Shown: one piece after another, positions 6,947-15,947 of the stretch
How positions within the stretch are numbered: the stretch's first letter is position 1
Layout: the number at the start of each line of letters is the position of its first letter
Source: UBA6120 sp964639215
Lineage (GTDB): Bacteria; Bacillota_I; Bacilli_A; RFN20; CAG-826
DNA length: 45,114 bases
NCBI GenBank assembly: GCA_964639215.1
Contig: CAZXCV010000012.1
Span: 1 to 45,114 of the forward strand
Direction of reading: 5' to 3'
Made by a program: the position numbers and the translations under genes
Notes under the pieces: model-generated
Databases searched by the model: none
Told to the model about the DNA's origin: nothing
The model's input: only the letters and a program-made list of their open reading frames with translations

Positions 6947-7870
6947 ATGATGAAAAAATATATTTTAGCATTAGTATTGCCTCTATTAATAACGTTATCG
7001 TCGTGTCAACCACCGATCCAGGCGGATATTGTTGTCACGATGTTTCCACAATACGATATTGTCAAAGCGATTGTTGGTGACAAATTAAGCGTCCACTCAA
7101 TTTTGCCTCCAGGTGTTGAGGTCCATGATTTTGAGGCCAGTAGTCAAGACCTTGTGACAATGAAAAACGCCAAGCTCGTCTTATACACAAGCGCCACCAT
7201 TGATAGTTGGATGAATGAATCTTTATTCTCGAGTGAATTAACGAACGTCATTAATCTATCAAACGAGTATTCATTAGATGTTATTGAGCACGATGATGAC
7301 CATGATCACGATACCGTCCACTATTGGGTCGATCCCTTGATTCTAGTCGAACTCGTTAGTGTTATTAAAGATGCTATCATCACACTCGACACCATCAATG
7401 CTGATTTTTATCGCGCTAACGCGACGAGTTATATTAATGACATTATGGCAACTCATGATGCTTTTATGTCTTATTTAACAATAAACAATTATCTCGAGAA
7501 GACCATATATTTTGCTGGTCATAACGCGCTTGGTCTTTTTGGAGCCCGGCACCATCTTGACATCCATGGTTTATTTAGCGATTTCAAGCCAGATGAAGAT
7601 TTAGGAAGTCTTCAAATTCAACAATTCGTGACCGAAGTCAAAGAAACGAACACCCATTATTTGTTTATCGAAGAAATGGTCACACCAAAAGCTGCCCTGA
7701 CGATTAAAAACGAACTGGCTCGTCAGAACTATCCGCTAACTTTGTTAGAACTTCATGCTTATCATAATTTATCAAAAAGTGATTATGACAATAACGTTGG
7801 CTATCAGATGCTTTATGAACGCAATATTGCAAACATCAAACGAGCATTAAATGGTGAAACAAATGATTAG
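6947..7870 (+). CDS. znuA: Zinc ABC transporter substrate-binding lipoprotein
   Basis: 307 aa from the ATG at 6947; an in-frame start at 6908 lies upstream of the predicted transcription start and is unlikely. MMKKYILALVLPLLITLSSC is a lipoprotein signal peptide with the lipid-modified Cys at residue 20. It belongs to the ZnuA/TroA cluster-9 family: VEVHDFEAS, VHYWVDP and FAGHNALGLFGARHH carry the metal-binding histidines. The acidic, His-rich loop HDDDHDHD before VHYW is typical of zinc rather than manganese binders. It captures Zn outside the membrane and delivers it to ZnuB. First gene of znuA-znuC-znuB-zur, under two palindromic operators. Confidence 0.92.
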   Translation: MMKKYILALVLPLLITLSSCQPPIQADIVVTMFPQYDIVKAIVGDKLSVHSILPPGVEVHDFEASSQDLVTMKNAKLVLYTSATIDSWMNESLFSSELTNVINLSNEYSLDVIEHDDDHDHDTVHYWVDPLILVELVSVIKDAIITLDTINADFYRANATSYINDIMATHDAFMSYLTINNYLEKTIYFAGHNALGLFGARHHLDIHGLFSDFKPDEDLGSLQIQQFVTEVKETNTHYLFIEEMVTPKAALTIKNELARQNYPLTLLELHAYHNLSKSDYDNNVGYQMLYERNIANIKRALNGETND

Positions 7871-8531
7871 ATTTCAAAATGTTTCGATAAAATTTGGGGC
7901 TTTTTATGCGCTTAAAAACGTTGATTTTGAAATAAACAAGGGCGATTTTATGCACATTGTTGGTCCAAATGGTTCTGGTAAGACGACTCTGGTGCGCTTA
8001 TTGGCCAATTTACTGACACCATCGATCGGCAAGATTGTTCGAACACCTTGCACGATGGGCTATTTACCACAAAAAGCCTCGATTAATCAGCGACTTCCAA
8101 TGACGGTTGCCGAAGTAATTTATAGTGGTTTTTCAAATCCAAAACTCCGACCGACGAAAACGGATGTTAATCTCATCAAATCATGGTTGGCGCGCATGGA
8201 AATTCCACATTTATACAATCAGAGCATGCAACACCTTTCAGGCGGCCAACAACAACGTGTCTATATTATTCGCGCATTAATCTCTGAACCTTGTTTGATC
8301 ATTCTCGATGAACCAACTTCCGCACTTGATCCATCGTTCCGTGAAAAGTTTTATCAGATTCTTAAAGAAATTCACCATGCGCGGCAAGCGACGATTATTA
8401 ACGTTACTCATGATTTAACTGATGCTGTTTCAACTGGTGATTGCACACTTTATATTGATCAAGAAATTAAGTTTTATGGTAAATACGATGAGTTCATTAA
8501 ATTCGAACATGAGGGTCATCATCATGTTTGA
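7863..8531 (+). CDS. znuC: Zinc ABC transporter ATP-binding protein
   Basis: 222 aa from the ATG at 7863, whose ATG lies just inside the znuA stop region (translational coupling); an ATG at 7851 is possible but less likely. Walker A GPNGSGKTT, ABC signature LSGGQQQRV, Walker B LIILDEP and the H-loop NVTHD are all intact. It energises zinc import by ZnuB at the inner face of the membrane. The C-terminus is His-rich (EGHHHV), which may be incidental. Confidence 0.94.
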   Translation: MIRFQNVSIKFGAFYALKNVDFEINKGDFMHIVGPNGSGKTTLVRLLANLLTPSIGKIVRTPCTMGYLPQKASINQRLPMTVAEVIYSGFSNPKLRPTKTDVNLIKSWLARMEIPHLYNQSMQHLSGGQQQRVYIIRALISEPCLIILDEPTSALDPSFREKFYQILKEIHHARQATIINVTHDLTDAVSTGDCTLYIDQEIKFYGKYDEFIKFEHEGHHHV

Positions 8532-9330
8532 GATTTTACAATATTCATTTTTTATTCATGCGCTGATTATTGGTGGCGCCTTGGGTCTTGCAGCGGCATT
8601 GCTTAGTCCCTTTCTCGTCTTAAATCAACAAGCGATGATTGGTGATGGATTGGCCCATATTAGTTTTGCTGGTATTGTCTTAGGAATTTTACTTGGGCAG
8701 GAACCACTTTTAATTGCGATTCCCTTTGTGATGGTCACGAGTTTGCTCATCAAATATCTAGCCACGAAGAAAAACATCAATGGTGATGCGGCGATTGGTT
8801 TGGTGTCGGCAACGGCTTTTGCGATTGGTCTGATTCTTGTTAAAAAGGGTCAAGGTTTTAATATTTCAATTGAAAGTATGCTTGTGGGTAATATCTTTAC
8901 GGCGACGACGATCGAACTATGGTTGTCGCTTGGAATTCTTGGTCTTATTGCCTTATTTGTTTTTCTTAAATATCGTTCGTTACTCTTAATTACTTATGAT
9001 CCCGATTATGCAAGATTTTCTAAAATTAAAGTAACGGTATTAAATTATTTTTTAGCAGCCTTGACTTCACTTTTTATCGTCATTGGCGTGCGAACAATTG
9101 GCGTCTTATTAATCTCCGCATTAACGATTTTCCCATCAGTTTTTTCAAGTCAATGGAGTCGCAGTTTTAAACACACATTAACAATTGGGGTGATAACATC
9201 ATTCATAGTGGTCATCCTTGGAATCTTCATTTCTCACCCACTGGGTTTACCCGCTGGAGCAACGATTGTCGTTACTTACGCGATTGCCTTATTGTTAAGC
9301 TCATTACTAAAACTTCTTCTTAGGAGGTAA
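8524..9330 (+). CDS. znuB: Zinc ABC transporter permease
   Basis: 268 aa from the ATG at 8524, which overlaps the end of znuC and has GAGGGT upstream; the in-frame ATG at 8422 would run deep into znuC. About eight membrane segments. Cluster-9 permease motifs are present: GDGLAHISFAGIVLG, where ZnuC docks, and the later GVRTIGVLLISALTIFP. It forms the channel of the Zn importer. Confidence 0.94.
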   Translation: MFEILQYSFFIHALIIGGALGLAAALLSPFLVLNQQAMIGDGLAHISFAGIVLGILLGQEPLLIAIPFVMVTSLLIKYLATKKNINGDAAIGLVSATAFAIGLILVKKGQGFNISIESMLVGNIFTATTIELWLSLGILGLIALFVFLKYRSLLLITYDPDYARFSKIKVTVLNYFLAALTSLFIVIGVRTIGVLLISALTIFPSVFSSQWSRSFKHTLTIGVITSFIVVILGIFISHPLGLPAGATIVVTYAIALLLSSLLKLLLRR

Positions 9331-9333
9331 TAT

Positions 9334-9720
9334 ATGCGTAACACCAAGCAAAGACGGGCAATTTTAGAAATATTACAAGTGGCGCACAAACCGCTCAGCG
9401 CTGAAGCGATTCAAGCGATGTTGCCATCTGGCACACTCAATCTTTCGACGGTATATCGCAATCTCGATTATTTTCATCAACAAGGTCAATTAGGAAAAAG
9501 CGTCATGGAAGGGCGTAGTTTCTACTATACTGCCGATGGTCATCACCATCATTTTATGATTTGTCGTTCTTGTCAACAAATGGTACCAATCGATTGTCAC
9601 CTTGATGAATTAACAACAAACGTCGCTAAACAAGCGCAATTTTTAATCACCCATCATGATATGACGGTTTATGGTTATTGTCACAATTGTCAGTTACTGC
9701 TAGATGCCAAGCGCGAGTGA
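9334..9720 (+). CDS. zur: Fur-family zinc uptake repressor
   Basis: 128 aa. The N-terminal winged helix includes TKQRRAILEIL and the recognition region NLSTVYRNLDYFHQQG. The C-terminal dimerisation domain has two CxxC pairs (CRSC, CHNC) for the structural zinc and a HHHH stretch for the sensory site. Fur relatives include Fe, Zn, Mn and peroxide sensors; the co-transcribed znu genes argue for Zur. AGGAGG precedes the ATG. Being in the operon it probably controls itself through the operators at 6879-6939. Its 3' end overlaps the convergent VIT1 gene by 21 nt. Confidence 0.88.
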   Translation: MRNTKQRRAILEILQVAHKPLSAEAIQAMLPSGTLNLSTVYRNLDYFHQQGQLGKSVMEGRSFYYTADGHHHHFMICRSCQQMVPIDCHLDELTTNVAKQAQFLITHHDMTVYGYCHNCQLLLDAKRE

Positions 9721-10596
9721 AAGTAAGAAGCTGACGAGAAAAGCGAAACCAGCAACACCCAAACTGATCAGTGCCATTTCACTGAAACGTTTCTTAAAGC
9801 TATACTCTTTGACAACCGCAAGATAATAGTTAAATCCAGCGATAATCAAAATGACACTCGCAAGCATTATTCCAAGGGCAATCCATTTATCAACCGCGGG
9901 ATTTACGCTATTCAGGAAGAGAAGATAAGGTAAAACGAGGATTAACACAGTCAGTAAATACGTCGCGCCTGTATAAAGAGCGCCCCGTAATGCCTTCGGG
10001 TTGTTTTCGGCCCGTGATGATAAGTAATCAGACGCCGCCATTGAAAGAGAGGCCGACAGTCCAGTCACCAAACCTGACAAAATCATAATTTTCATATTAT
10101 CAAAAGCTAAGGTAAGACCCGCTAAAGCACCCGTTAATTCCACGAGGGCATCATTCATGCCAAGGACGATTGATCCAACATAGTTCAATCTTTCTTCATT
10201 TAACAGTCCAATTAACTTGTGTTCGTGTTCATCTTCATCTTGTTGGATCTTGGCAATTTCTGGAATTTCGGCAATTATTTTACCATAGTCAATTTGAGCC
10301 ATCTCTTCGGATTTTTCCATAATCTTAATAGCAAATGTAAAACCAAATAATCGCGACATCAACCGATAAAAACGCACTTGGCCAATGCGGGGTTTCACTG
10401 CGCCGCCCGTATATTTAGCCAAGGTCTTTTCGTGGCCTTTTTCATCTTTTGAAATCCGTTCGACAATCTTGCGATTTTCATCATCTTTAATTTGCTGAGC
10501 GATATACCTGTAAATCAAATGGGCGGTTGCCTCATCTTTTTGCATCCGGACAAGCTGTTTTAATGTCGTTTTTGATATTGTGGATAATTCAGTCAT
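9700..10596 (-). CDS. Ferritin-like domain fused to VIT1/CCC1 iron-manganese transporter
   Basis: 298 aa. Residues 1 to about 135 are a rubrerythrin/ferritin-like helical domain with carboxylate and His residues (KDEATAHLIY, SKDEKGHEKTLAKY, QQDEDEHEHKLIG) placed to bind a di-metal centre. The remainder is a VIT1/CCC1 transporter: LNYVGSIVLGMNDALVELTGALAGL, SMAASDYLSSRAE, and five membrane segments. Fusions of this kind (MbfA/Nramp-unrelated exporters) move Fe2+ or Mn2+ out of the cytoplasm, with the soluble domain sensing or gating. Next to SOD and Zn uptake it fits a metal/oxygen stress block. Confidence 0.88.
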   Translation of the reverse strand: MTELSTISKTTLKQLVRMQKDEATAHLIYRYIAQQIKDDENRKIVERISKDEKGHEKTLAKYTGGAVKPRIGQVRFYRLMSRLFGFTFAIKIMEKSEEMAQIDYGKIIAEIPEIAKIQQDEDEHEHKLIGLLNEERLNYVGSIVLGMNDALVELTGALAGLTLAFDNMKIMILSGLVTGLSASLSMAASDYLSSRAENNPKALRGALYTGATYLLTVLILVLPYLLFLNSVNPAVDKWIALGIMLASVILIIAGFNYYLAVVKEYSFKKRFSEMALISLGVAGFAFLVSFLLSLALGI

Positions 10597-10790
10597 ACGT
10601 TACTCCTATGTTACCGTTTATTATACTATCGACACTCAAAAAATCGATAATCGAAAATGTCATTAGCGATGAAAAATTATTTTTACATTACTAATAATTT
10701 ACTTGTAGTCTTTAAATATTCGTTGCTCACGAGTTTATTTCTTACTAAAAAAGAACTATGAAAATTAAAGCGCGATTTTTAATTAATATT

Positions 10791-10804
10791 TGTAAACATT
10801 TACA
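10791..10804. promoter_or_regulatory. Inverted repeat upstream of nrdD
   Basis: TGTAAA-CA-TTTACA, a perfect 6-2-6 inverted repeat 13 nt upstream of the predicted -35. It differs at one centre base from a consensus CcpA cre site (TGTAAACGTTTACA). The regulator is not identifiable from this window. It is the clearest symmetric site in the 360-nt gene-free stretch 10597-10956. Confidence 0.4.
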
Positions 10805-10816
10805 TTCTTTTTTTCC

Positions 10817-10845
10817 TTGAATTCACATTTTTATTTGTGGATAAT
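10817..10845 (+). promoter_or_regulatory. nrdDG promoter with NrdR-like palindrome and DnaA box
   Basis: TTGAAT (10817-10822), a 17-nt spacer and GATAAT (10840-10845). Much of the spacer is the imperfect 16-bp palindrome CACATTTTTATTTGTG (10824-10839), with the size and symmetry of an NrdR box. TGTGGATAA at 10836-10844 is an exact DnaA box on the minus strand overlapping the -10. Both NrdR and DnaA are known regulators of nrd genes in other bacteria. Confidence 0.45.
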
Positions 10846-10854
10846 GTGGAAAAG

Positions 10855-10882
10855 CTACCCGCAGGTAGTGCCTGACAGTCAG
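10855..10882 (+). repeat. Two small hairpins in the nrdD leader
   Basis: CTACC-CGCA-GGTAG (10855-10868) and CTGAC-A-GTCAG (10872-10882). They sit side by side in the predicted 100-nt leader. No known riboswitch consensus was recognised. Confidence 0.3.
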
Positions 10883-10956
10883 ATAATTTGACAAGGTTTC
10901 ACGATTTCTTACCTTCTTTTCTTTACCCCCGACATCACACTCAAGGAGACACGATT

Positions 10957-12939
10957 ATGGGCATGTTCAAAACAACCGATGAACTCATCGACAAATTCAT
11001 TGGAAACGATGATGACAAACGCGCTGATTATTTGAAGCGCGAAAACTCCAATTTCGTCTACTCCTTGCCTTTACTTCGTAAAAATTTGTCCAACAAAGCA
11101 GAAGAAGAATATTTAATGTTGCACATTCTTCCCAAAAAACTCGTTGATCTTTATGAGGATGGCGTTGTTTATATTCACGATAAGCAATTAAGTTCGTATT
11201 GCCAGTCAGTGTCTTGTAAAGACGTGGCCACTCGCGGTCTTCCAAGTATTGCCAAAAACATGCTCGAAAGTGATGCCTCGAGTTCAATCCCGACACTCAT
11301 TCGTCATTTTAGCAACATGGTCACCTTGATGAGTCAACAAGTATCCGGCGCTGTCATGCTTTCTCAAATGACAACGGTGATGGCTTCTTATTTATATGAA
11401 GAGGAACGTAACGGTCAATATTACACTGATAAAACATTAACCAAATTAATGTATCAACTCATTTACGAACTCAATTTACCATTAAGATCGGGTAGCGAAT
11501 CCGCTTTTTCAAATTGTACCTTGGAATTTGGTAAGCCATCTGAAGAAATTAAAAACGAATATGTTGTAATCGGTGGCGAGGGCATGCCATATAAATATTG
11601 CGACATTCCCGCAATCTACTTTGATCGCATAAACATCGCCTTTATCGATGCGATGGCAAAAGGGACAAAAAACGGGATTCCGCTAACCTTCCCGCTCATC
11701 ACCGTCCAAATTGACGATGATTTCAATTACCATAACGAAGTATTCCTTTACTTATTAAAGAAAATGTACCAATGGGGTGGCGTCTATTTTGAAAACTTCC
11801 GTACATCACCATTCAAAGACAGTCATTACACAAAACTTAACCCTTACATCAAGAGTAAAGACCCGTCAGTATCGCGAAGTCTCTGCTGCCGTTTGAATAT
11901 CGACCTAAGTATTTTGTCGCGCGCTGGTGGCGGTATCTTTGGTTCTTCGGTCGGAAATGTAGGCGCCATTCAAGTTTTGAATTTGAATATGAACCGCATG
12001 CTCGTTGAATTTGGTCATGATGAACAATTATTACGAACTAAAATGCGTGAATATCTTGAAATAATGGAAGAAGGCCACATGGCGAAACGCGCTTGGGTTG
12101 AAAATCATCGGGAACTATATCCAACCTTCTTTGCCTTAAATGAGAACTTAAAGAACTATTTCAATGTCTTCGCCGTGACGGGAATGCATGAAGGTCTCAT
12201 TAACGTCGGTTACCGCCAGGGTATGAATGATCCTGTTGGTAAACTTTATGCCCATGAACTCATGCAATTCATGACTGAAGTTATTAATGAATTCATCGTC
12301 CGTGACAAAGTTGCCTGTGGCATCGAATATGCTCCCGCCGAAAACGCCGGCATCAAATTAGCACGCAGCGATGTTAAATGGGCGAAGGCACACGGTCGCC
12401 AAATCTTTGTCCAAGGCGCTGATGACAATGTCTTTTTGACCTCAGGGTGCATGCTCCCCTTCAGTGAAGAAGACTTTACAAAACAAATCGAAAATGCGGC
12501 TGAGTTCCAAGGTTATGCCACATCTGGTTCGATTCTTCATCACTTTATCGAATCAGAAATCGAACCCGAGATTCTCTCACAATACCTCCACAACATCTTT
12601 ACAAAACCAATCAACTACATTACCTTGACTCCGACGATTACCAGCTGCCTCTCCTGTGGTCAAAAAGTCGTGGCCAAAGACGCTAAATCAATTGAGATTT
12701 GTCCCGTTTGCCAAAGCGATGATATCGCCTCATACAGTCGCGTAATTGGTTATGTCCGCATGATTGCGCGCAAAAACATTCGCGTCGATGAAAAAGGTTA
12801 CTATAAAGGTGATTATAATTTTTGGAGTAAAGCCCGCCGCCACGATTGGTCGCATCGACGTCGTTTCAATACCGGTGATGCACTCACACCAATTGATGAG
12901 CCAAAACCCATCACGCAAGATGATCAAGTATTACAATAA
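10957..12939 (+). CDS. nrdD: Anaerobic (class III) ribonucleoside-triphosphate reductase
   Basis: 660 aa from the ATG at 10957, chosen because AAGGAG lies 9 nt upstream; the in-frame ATG at 10888 has none. It reduces ribonucleotides to deoxynucleotides by glycyl-radical chemistry without oxygen. The catalytic barrel includes SRSLCCRLNIDLS and GSSVGNVGAIQVLNLN. Near the C-terminus are the four zinc cysteines (CLSC and CPVC) and the radical-glycine motif RVIGY. There is no N-terminal ATP-cone: the protein starts almost directly in the core, so it belongs to a shorter subclass and may lack the usual dATP overall-activity control. nrdG overlaps its end by 20 nt. Confidence 0.95.
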   Translation: MGMFKTTDELIDKFIGNDDDKRADYLKRENSNFVYSLPLLRKNLSNKAEEEYLMLHILPKKLVDLYEDGVVYIHDKQLSSYCQSVSCKDVATRGLPSIAKNMLESDASSSIPTLIRHFSNMVTLMSQQVSGAVMLSQMTTVMASYLYEEERNGQYYTDKTLTKLMYQLIYELNLPLRSGSESAFSNCTLEFGKPSEEIKNEYVVIGGEGMPYKYCDIPAIYFDRINIAFIDAMAKGTKNGIPLTFPLITVQIDDDFNYHNEVFLYLLKKMYQWGGVYFENFRTSPFKDSHYTKLNPYIKSKDPSVSRSLCCRLNIDLSILSRAGGGIFGSSVGNVGAIQVLNLNMNRMLVEFGHDEQLLRTKMREYLEIMEEGHMAKRAWVENHRELYPTFFALNENLKNYFNVFAVTGMHEGLINVGYRQGMNDPVGKLYAHELMQFMTEVINEFIVRDKVACGIEYAPAENAGIKLARSDVKWAKAHGRQIFVQGADDNVFLTSGCMLPFSEEDFTKQIENAAEFQGYATSGSILHHFIESEIEPEILSQYLHNIFTKPINYITLTPTITSCLSCGQKVVAKDAKSIEICPVCQSDDIASYSRVIGYVRMIARKNIRVDEKGYYKGDYNFWSKARRHDWSHRRRFNTGDALTPIDEPKPITQDDQVLQ

Positions 12940-13597
12940 GACGATTCTTTCACTCTCAGAAATTGCTTCACACCCAGTCTTGCTCATTCACGGCTTAACC
13001 GGGTGTGCTTTTCATTGCTTCCATTGTTTTAACTATGATGAATTAATTAGAAATTCACCGAGCGAGTATCAGACAATTGACGAAATTATCCTCACCATCA
13101 AACAACAAGCTGCGCTTTATGAATATATCGTTTTTAGTGGTGGCGAGTTTTTAAAAGCACCGCTTGTCGATTTGCGCCACGATCTTACAATCGTTAAATC
13201 AAGCACCGACAAACCGTTAATTGTTTATACAACTGGGGTTGAATTTACTAAGATGAAAACTCTTTTTGAAGAAGGTCTCGTCGATGGTATTCACATGGAT
13301 ATGAAATTACCTTATCATCTTTTGACACATGAAGATTTTGATCTGATTGAATTGACGATGGGTGTGACGATGACTAATCTATCCTTATTTGATAAACTGC
13401 TTGAAGCCCTTGAATTTGTCATCGCTCACGATAAAGGTTACAATCGTGTCCGTAGCGTCCGTTATCCGTTTATTAATGAATCGGCATTCGAAGAAAACTA
13501 CCGCTATATCTACGAACTGAATCGACGCTACGGAAAAAATGTCCCCTATGATATCAATCCGTTTATTTATACGGAAAAATCGGAAGTTCTGACTTAA
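12920..13597 (+). CDS. nrdG: NrdD-activating radical SAM protein
   Basis: 225 aa from the ATG at 12920, inside the last codons of nrdD; a longer in-frame ORF from 12764 lies entirely within nrdD and is not credible. The radical-SAM cluster motif is CAFHCFHC (CX3CX2C), followed by VFSGGEFL, the GGE SAM-binding motif. It generates the 5'-deoxyadenosyl radical that makes the glycyl radical in NrdD. At 225 aa it is longer than E. coli NrdG (about 150 aa) and resembles the NrdG2 type often paired with ATP-cone-less reductases. No strong Shine-Dalgarno, so coupling to nrdD is likely. Confidence 0.9.
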   Translation: MIKYYNKTILSLSEIASHPVLLIHGLTGCAFHCFHCFNYDELIRNSPSEYQTIDEIILTIKQQAALYEYIVFSGGEFLKAPLVDLRHDLTIVKSSTDKPLIVYTTGVEFTKMKTLFEEGLVDGIHMDMKLPYHLLTHEDFDLIELTMGVTMTNLSLFDKLLEALEFVIAHDKGYNRVRSVRYPFINESAFEENYRYIYELNRRYGKNVPYDINPFIYTEKSEVLT

Positions 13598-13600
13598 AAA

Positions 13601-13623
13601 AACACGCAAATCCTGCGTGTTTT
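13601..13623 (+). terminator. Bidirectional terminator between nrdG and the ABC exporter
   Basis: AACACGCA-AATCC-TGCGTGTT, an 8-bp perfect stem. T runs are present in both directions: TTTT after it on the plus strand and seven T on the minus strand. Confidence 0.85.
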
Positions 13624-15225
13624 CTATATTTTGCTGAAATAATAAGCGCTGCGCTTATTGATGAGCAGTGCGATTGGAATCGTGATGATAACGTTAATGA
13701 GAATAATCGTTAACAGTGCGGGCACTTCACCAATTGGCGTTAGTAAAAAATAAAAGATTAAGCCATTTATTGCCAGAAATGTAAAGCCGCCAAATACAGC
13801 AAAGAGACTGGCAATACTTTGCTTAATAACTTCGACTTCATTCGTAAAGTTCAGTTTGGGAAAGAGTAAATTTAACAATGCATCAAACACAGATATCAAG
13901 ATTCCAAATGTCAATGCCCATAAAAACAGCAACGGTACTTCAAGCCATGAAATTGAGAGTGAAATCGCAAATAACAAAATCGCAATCAGCGTCGCTGGAA
14001 TGACTAATAATAAGTTGAACACTATTTTAGAAACGACAATCGTCTTTGCTTCGATTGGCAAGCTTTTAAGAATCCAAATATTTTTACCTTCGAGCGACAA
14101 GCTAATCGCTGGAGTATAAGTCATCGAAACACAAAAACCGGCGAAGATAATAATCGTGAGCAGCGATGATATCCCACCTTGGTTCAGCATCGGAAATATT
14201 TCATTTAGGGCATCGACATAAAAAAGGCTAATAACTGCGAAGATAAGCATGATTAAAATGCCAATCCCGCTGTTCATCGCGTAGAGTGGCACACTAAAAA
14301 ACTTTCGGAATTCTTTTTGAATTAAACTCTTGTGAACACTTTGACTAACAACGCGATATTGTCCGTTGTTTTGGTGAATTGTCGTAATTTGATTCAGTTG
14401 ATTTGTCTTGATGGCTAAACGCGCCACAAGAAATATGAAGCCGAGAAAAATGCCGATATGCGTGCTAACAAGCAATAAGAAATCAACCCAAGAACCTTGA
14501 TGAACGGCTAAGACAAACCAGCGAAGTGGCCAATAGACAGCTGAAAGATTGCTCATTGCATCAACTTGTCCCAATAATGGATTAGCTTCACTTTGTCCTG
14601 TCGTTGTTAATGTATAAGTAATATAGCCGAGAAAAATTAAAATACTGAGTACGATGTTAATGATGTTCCGATGTTTTAACCGCGCACTAATGCGCGCAAT
14701 TAATAATGACACAAAAGAGACGATGGCAATCGGCAATAATGGTACAGTCAGTAACCCAAGGATAAACATGACGAAATTAAGCGGCTCCAATCCTTGGTGG
14801 AAGAAATAGCTAAAGGCGATGGGAGCAATAATAAATAATGTAGGCACATACATCACAAGTAACATGATTGATAATTTAGCAGCCATAATTATTCGTGGTG
14901 CAATCGGAAGTGACCCTAAAATTTGATAGTCGCGATATTGGAATAAATATGAGTTTGCGCGTAGCAAAACCATCATCGCGATAAAGACAAACGCATAGAC
15001 GTAAATAAAATTAAGTAAAATGCTCGTTTGGTCATATGTTTTTAATGTTGCTCCAAGATCAAAAAACATAAAGCCAAATGATAAAATCATCGCTGCAATC
15101 GCATATAAAATTGCTAATGCAATCAACCCGGTTTTCAGTTTATTGTCACGCGGTGAAAAGCCAAACAAACGTTTGAGCGAAAAATTTTCTTTTCGAAGAA
15201 CGCGAAATAACGCGATGAAGGTCAT
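13624..15225 (-). CDS. ABC-2 type exporter permease
   Basis: 533 aa with about twelve hydrophobic segments and no domain beyond the ABC-2-like permease architecture. The N-terminus is cytoplasmic and basic (LRKENFSLKRLFGFSPRDNK). The large size fits the long permeases that work as one polypeptide with a separate ATPase. Its ATG overlaps the ATPase gene's TGA by 4 nt (ATGA), so the two are translated together. Substrate unknown; peptides, lipids or antibiotics are typical for such exporters. The gene ends against the bidirectional hairpin. Confidence 0.85.
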   Translation of the reverse strand: MTFIALFRVLRKENFSLKRLFGFSPRDNKLKTGLIALAILYAIAAMILSFGFMFFDLGATLKTYDQTSILLNFIYVYAFVFIAMMVLLRANSYLFQYRDYQILGSLPIAPRIIMAAKLSIMLLVMYVPTLFIIAPIAFSYFFHQGLEPLNFVMFILGLLTVPLLPIAIVSFVSLLIARISARLKHRNIINIVLSILIFLGYITYTLTTTGQSEANPLLGQVDAMSNLSAVYWPLRWFVLAVHQGSWVDFLLLVSTHIGIFLGFIFLVARLAIKTNQLNQITTIHQNNGQYRVVSQSVHKSLIQKEFRKFFSVPLYAMNSGIGILIMLIFAVISLFYVDALNEIFPMLNQGGISSLLTIIIFAGFCVSMTYTPAISLSLEGKNIWILKSLPIEAKTIVVSKIVFNLLLVIPATLIAILLFAISLSISWLEVPLLFLWALTFGILISVFDALLNLLFPKLNFTNEVEVIKQSIASLFAVFGGFTFLAINGLIFYFLLTPIGEVPALLTIILINVIITIPIALLINKRSAYYFSKI

Positions 15226-15935
15226 GCGGTCTTATCGATCTCCATGAAAATTGTCTCGAGATTCTTATCTTTTAATAAGGTGTTCGTGTCGCCGACAGCG
15301 ACTAATTTTCCTTTTTTGATAATCGCAATCTTGTTACAAAGCTTTTCAACAACCTCGAGGACGTGCGTTGAAAAGAAAATGGCGACACCGCGGTCACACA
15401 TCGATTTGAAGACCTGCTTCAAGAGGAAACTTGCCTTCGGGTCAAGCCCGACAAATGGTTCGTCAAGTATTAATAATTCTGGTTCATGAATTAATGCACC
15501 GATAATCACGATTTTTTGTTTCATGCCATGTGAATAACTTGAGATGGGATTATTGAGTACCGTTTCTAGCTCAAACATGCGGGCATGTTCATTAATGAGC
15601 GCCTGTCGTTTGATGAGCGGGACTTGATATACATCGCCGATGAAATTTAAATATTGGATACCAGAAAGTGATTCATACACATCGGGATTATCAGGAATAT
15701 AGGCAATCCTCTTCTTGGCTTCGAGCGCTTTATCTTTGATTGAATAACCACTAATTAAAATTTCGCCTTCCTCAAAATCGAGGATTCCCGCGATTGATTT
15801 TAATAATGTCGTTTTACCAGCACCGTTATGCCCGACAAAACCAAAAATATCGCCCTTGCTAATCTCAAGATTGATGTTGTCACACGCCTTGATTTGTTTT
15901 TGATACGATTTAGAAAAGTTTTTAATGATAAGCAT
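15222..15935 (-). CDS. ABC exporter ATP-binding protein
   Basis: 237 aa. Walker A GHNGAGKTT, Walker B LLILDEP and the H-loop FFSTH are intact; the signature is YSHGMKQKI, a variant of LSGGQ seen in the CcmA/DrrA-type ABC-2 exporters. It provides energy to the downstream permease. It starts 12 nt after the GyrI-like gene and shows no clear Shine-Dalgarno. Confidence 0.93.
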   Translation of the reverse strand: MLIIKNFSKSYQKQIKACDNINLEISKGDIFGFVGHNGAGKTTLLKSIAGILDFEEGEILISGYSIKDKALEAKKRIAYIPDNPDVYESLSGIQYLNFIGDVYQVPLIKRQALINEHARMFELETVLNNPISSYSHGMKQKIVIIGALIHEPELLILDEPFVGLDPKASFLLKQVFKSMCDRGVAIFFSTHVLEVVEKLCNKIAIIKKGKLVAVGDTNTLLKDKNLETIFMEIDKTA

Positions 15936-15947
15936 GACTAAATACTA

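Noticed and set aside
10888..10893. TTGACA close to nrdD
   Set aside because: No -10 lies 16-18 nt downstream; the pair at 10817-10845 is better.
12764..12919. Long N-terminal extension of nrdG
   Set aside because: It lies wholly inside nrdD in another frame, is unlike any activase and the ATG at 12920 gives the family length.
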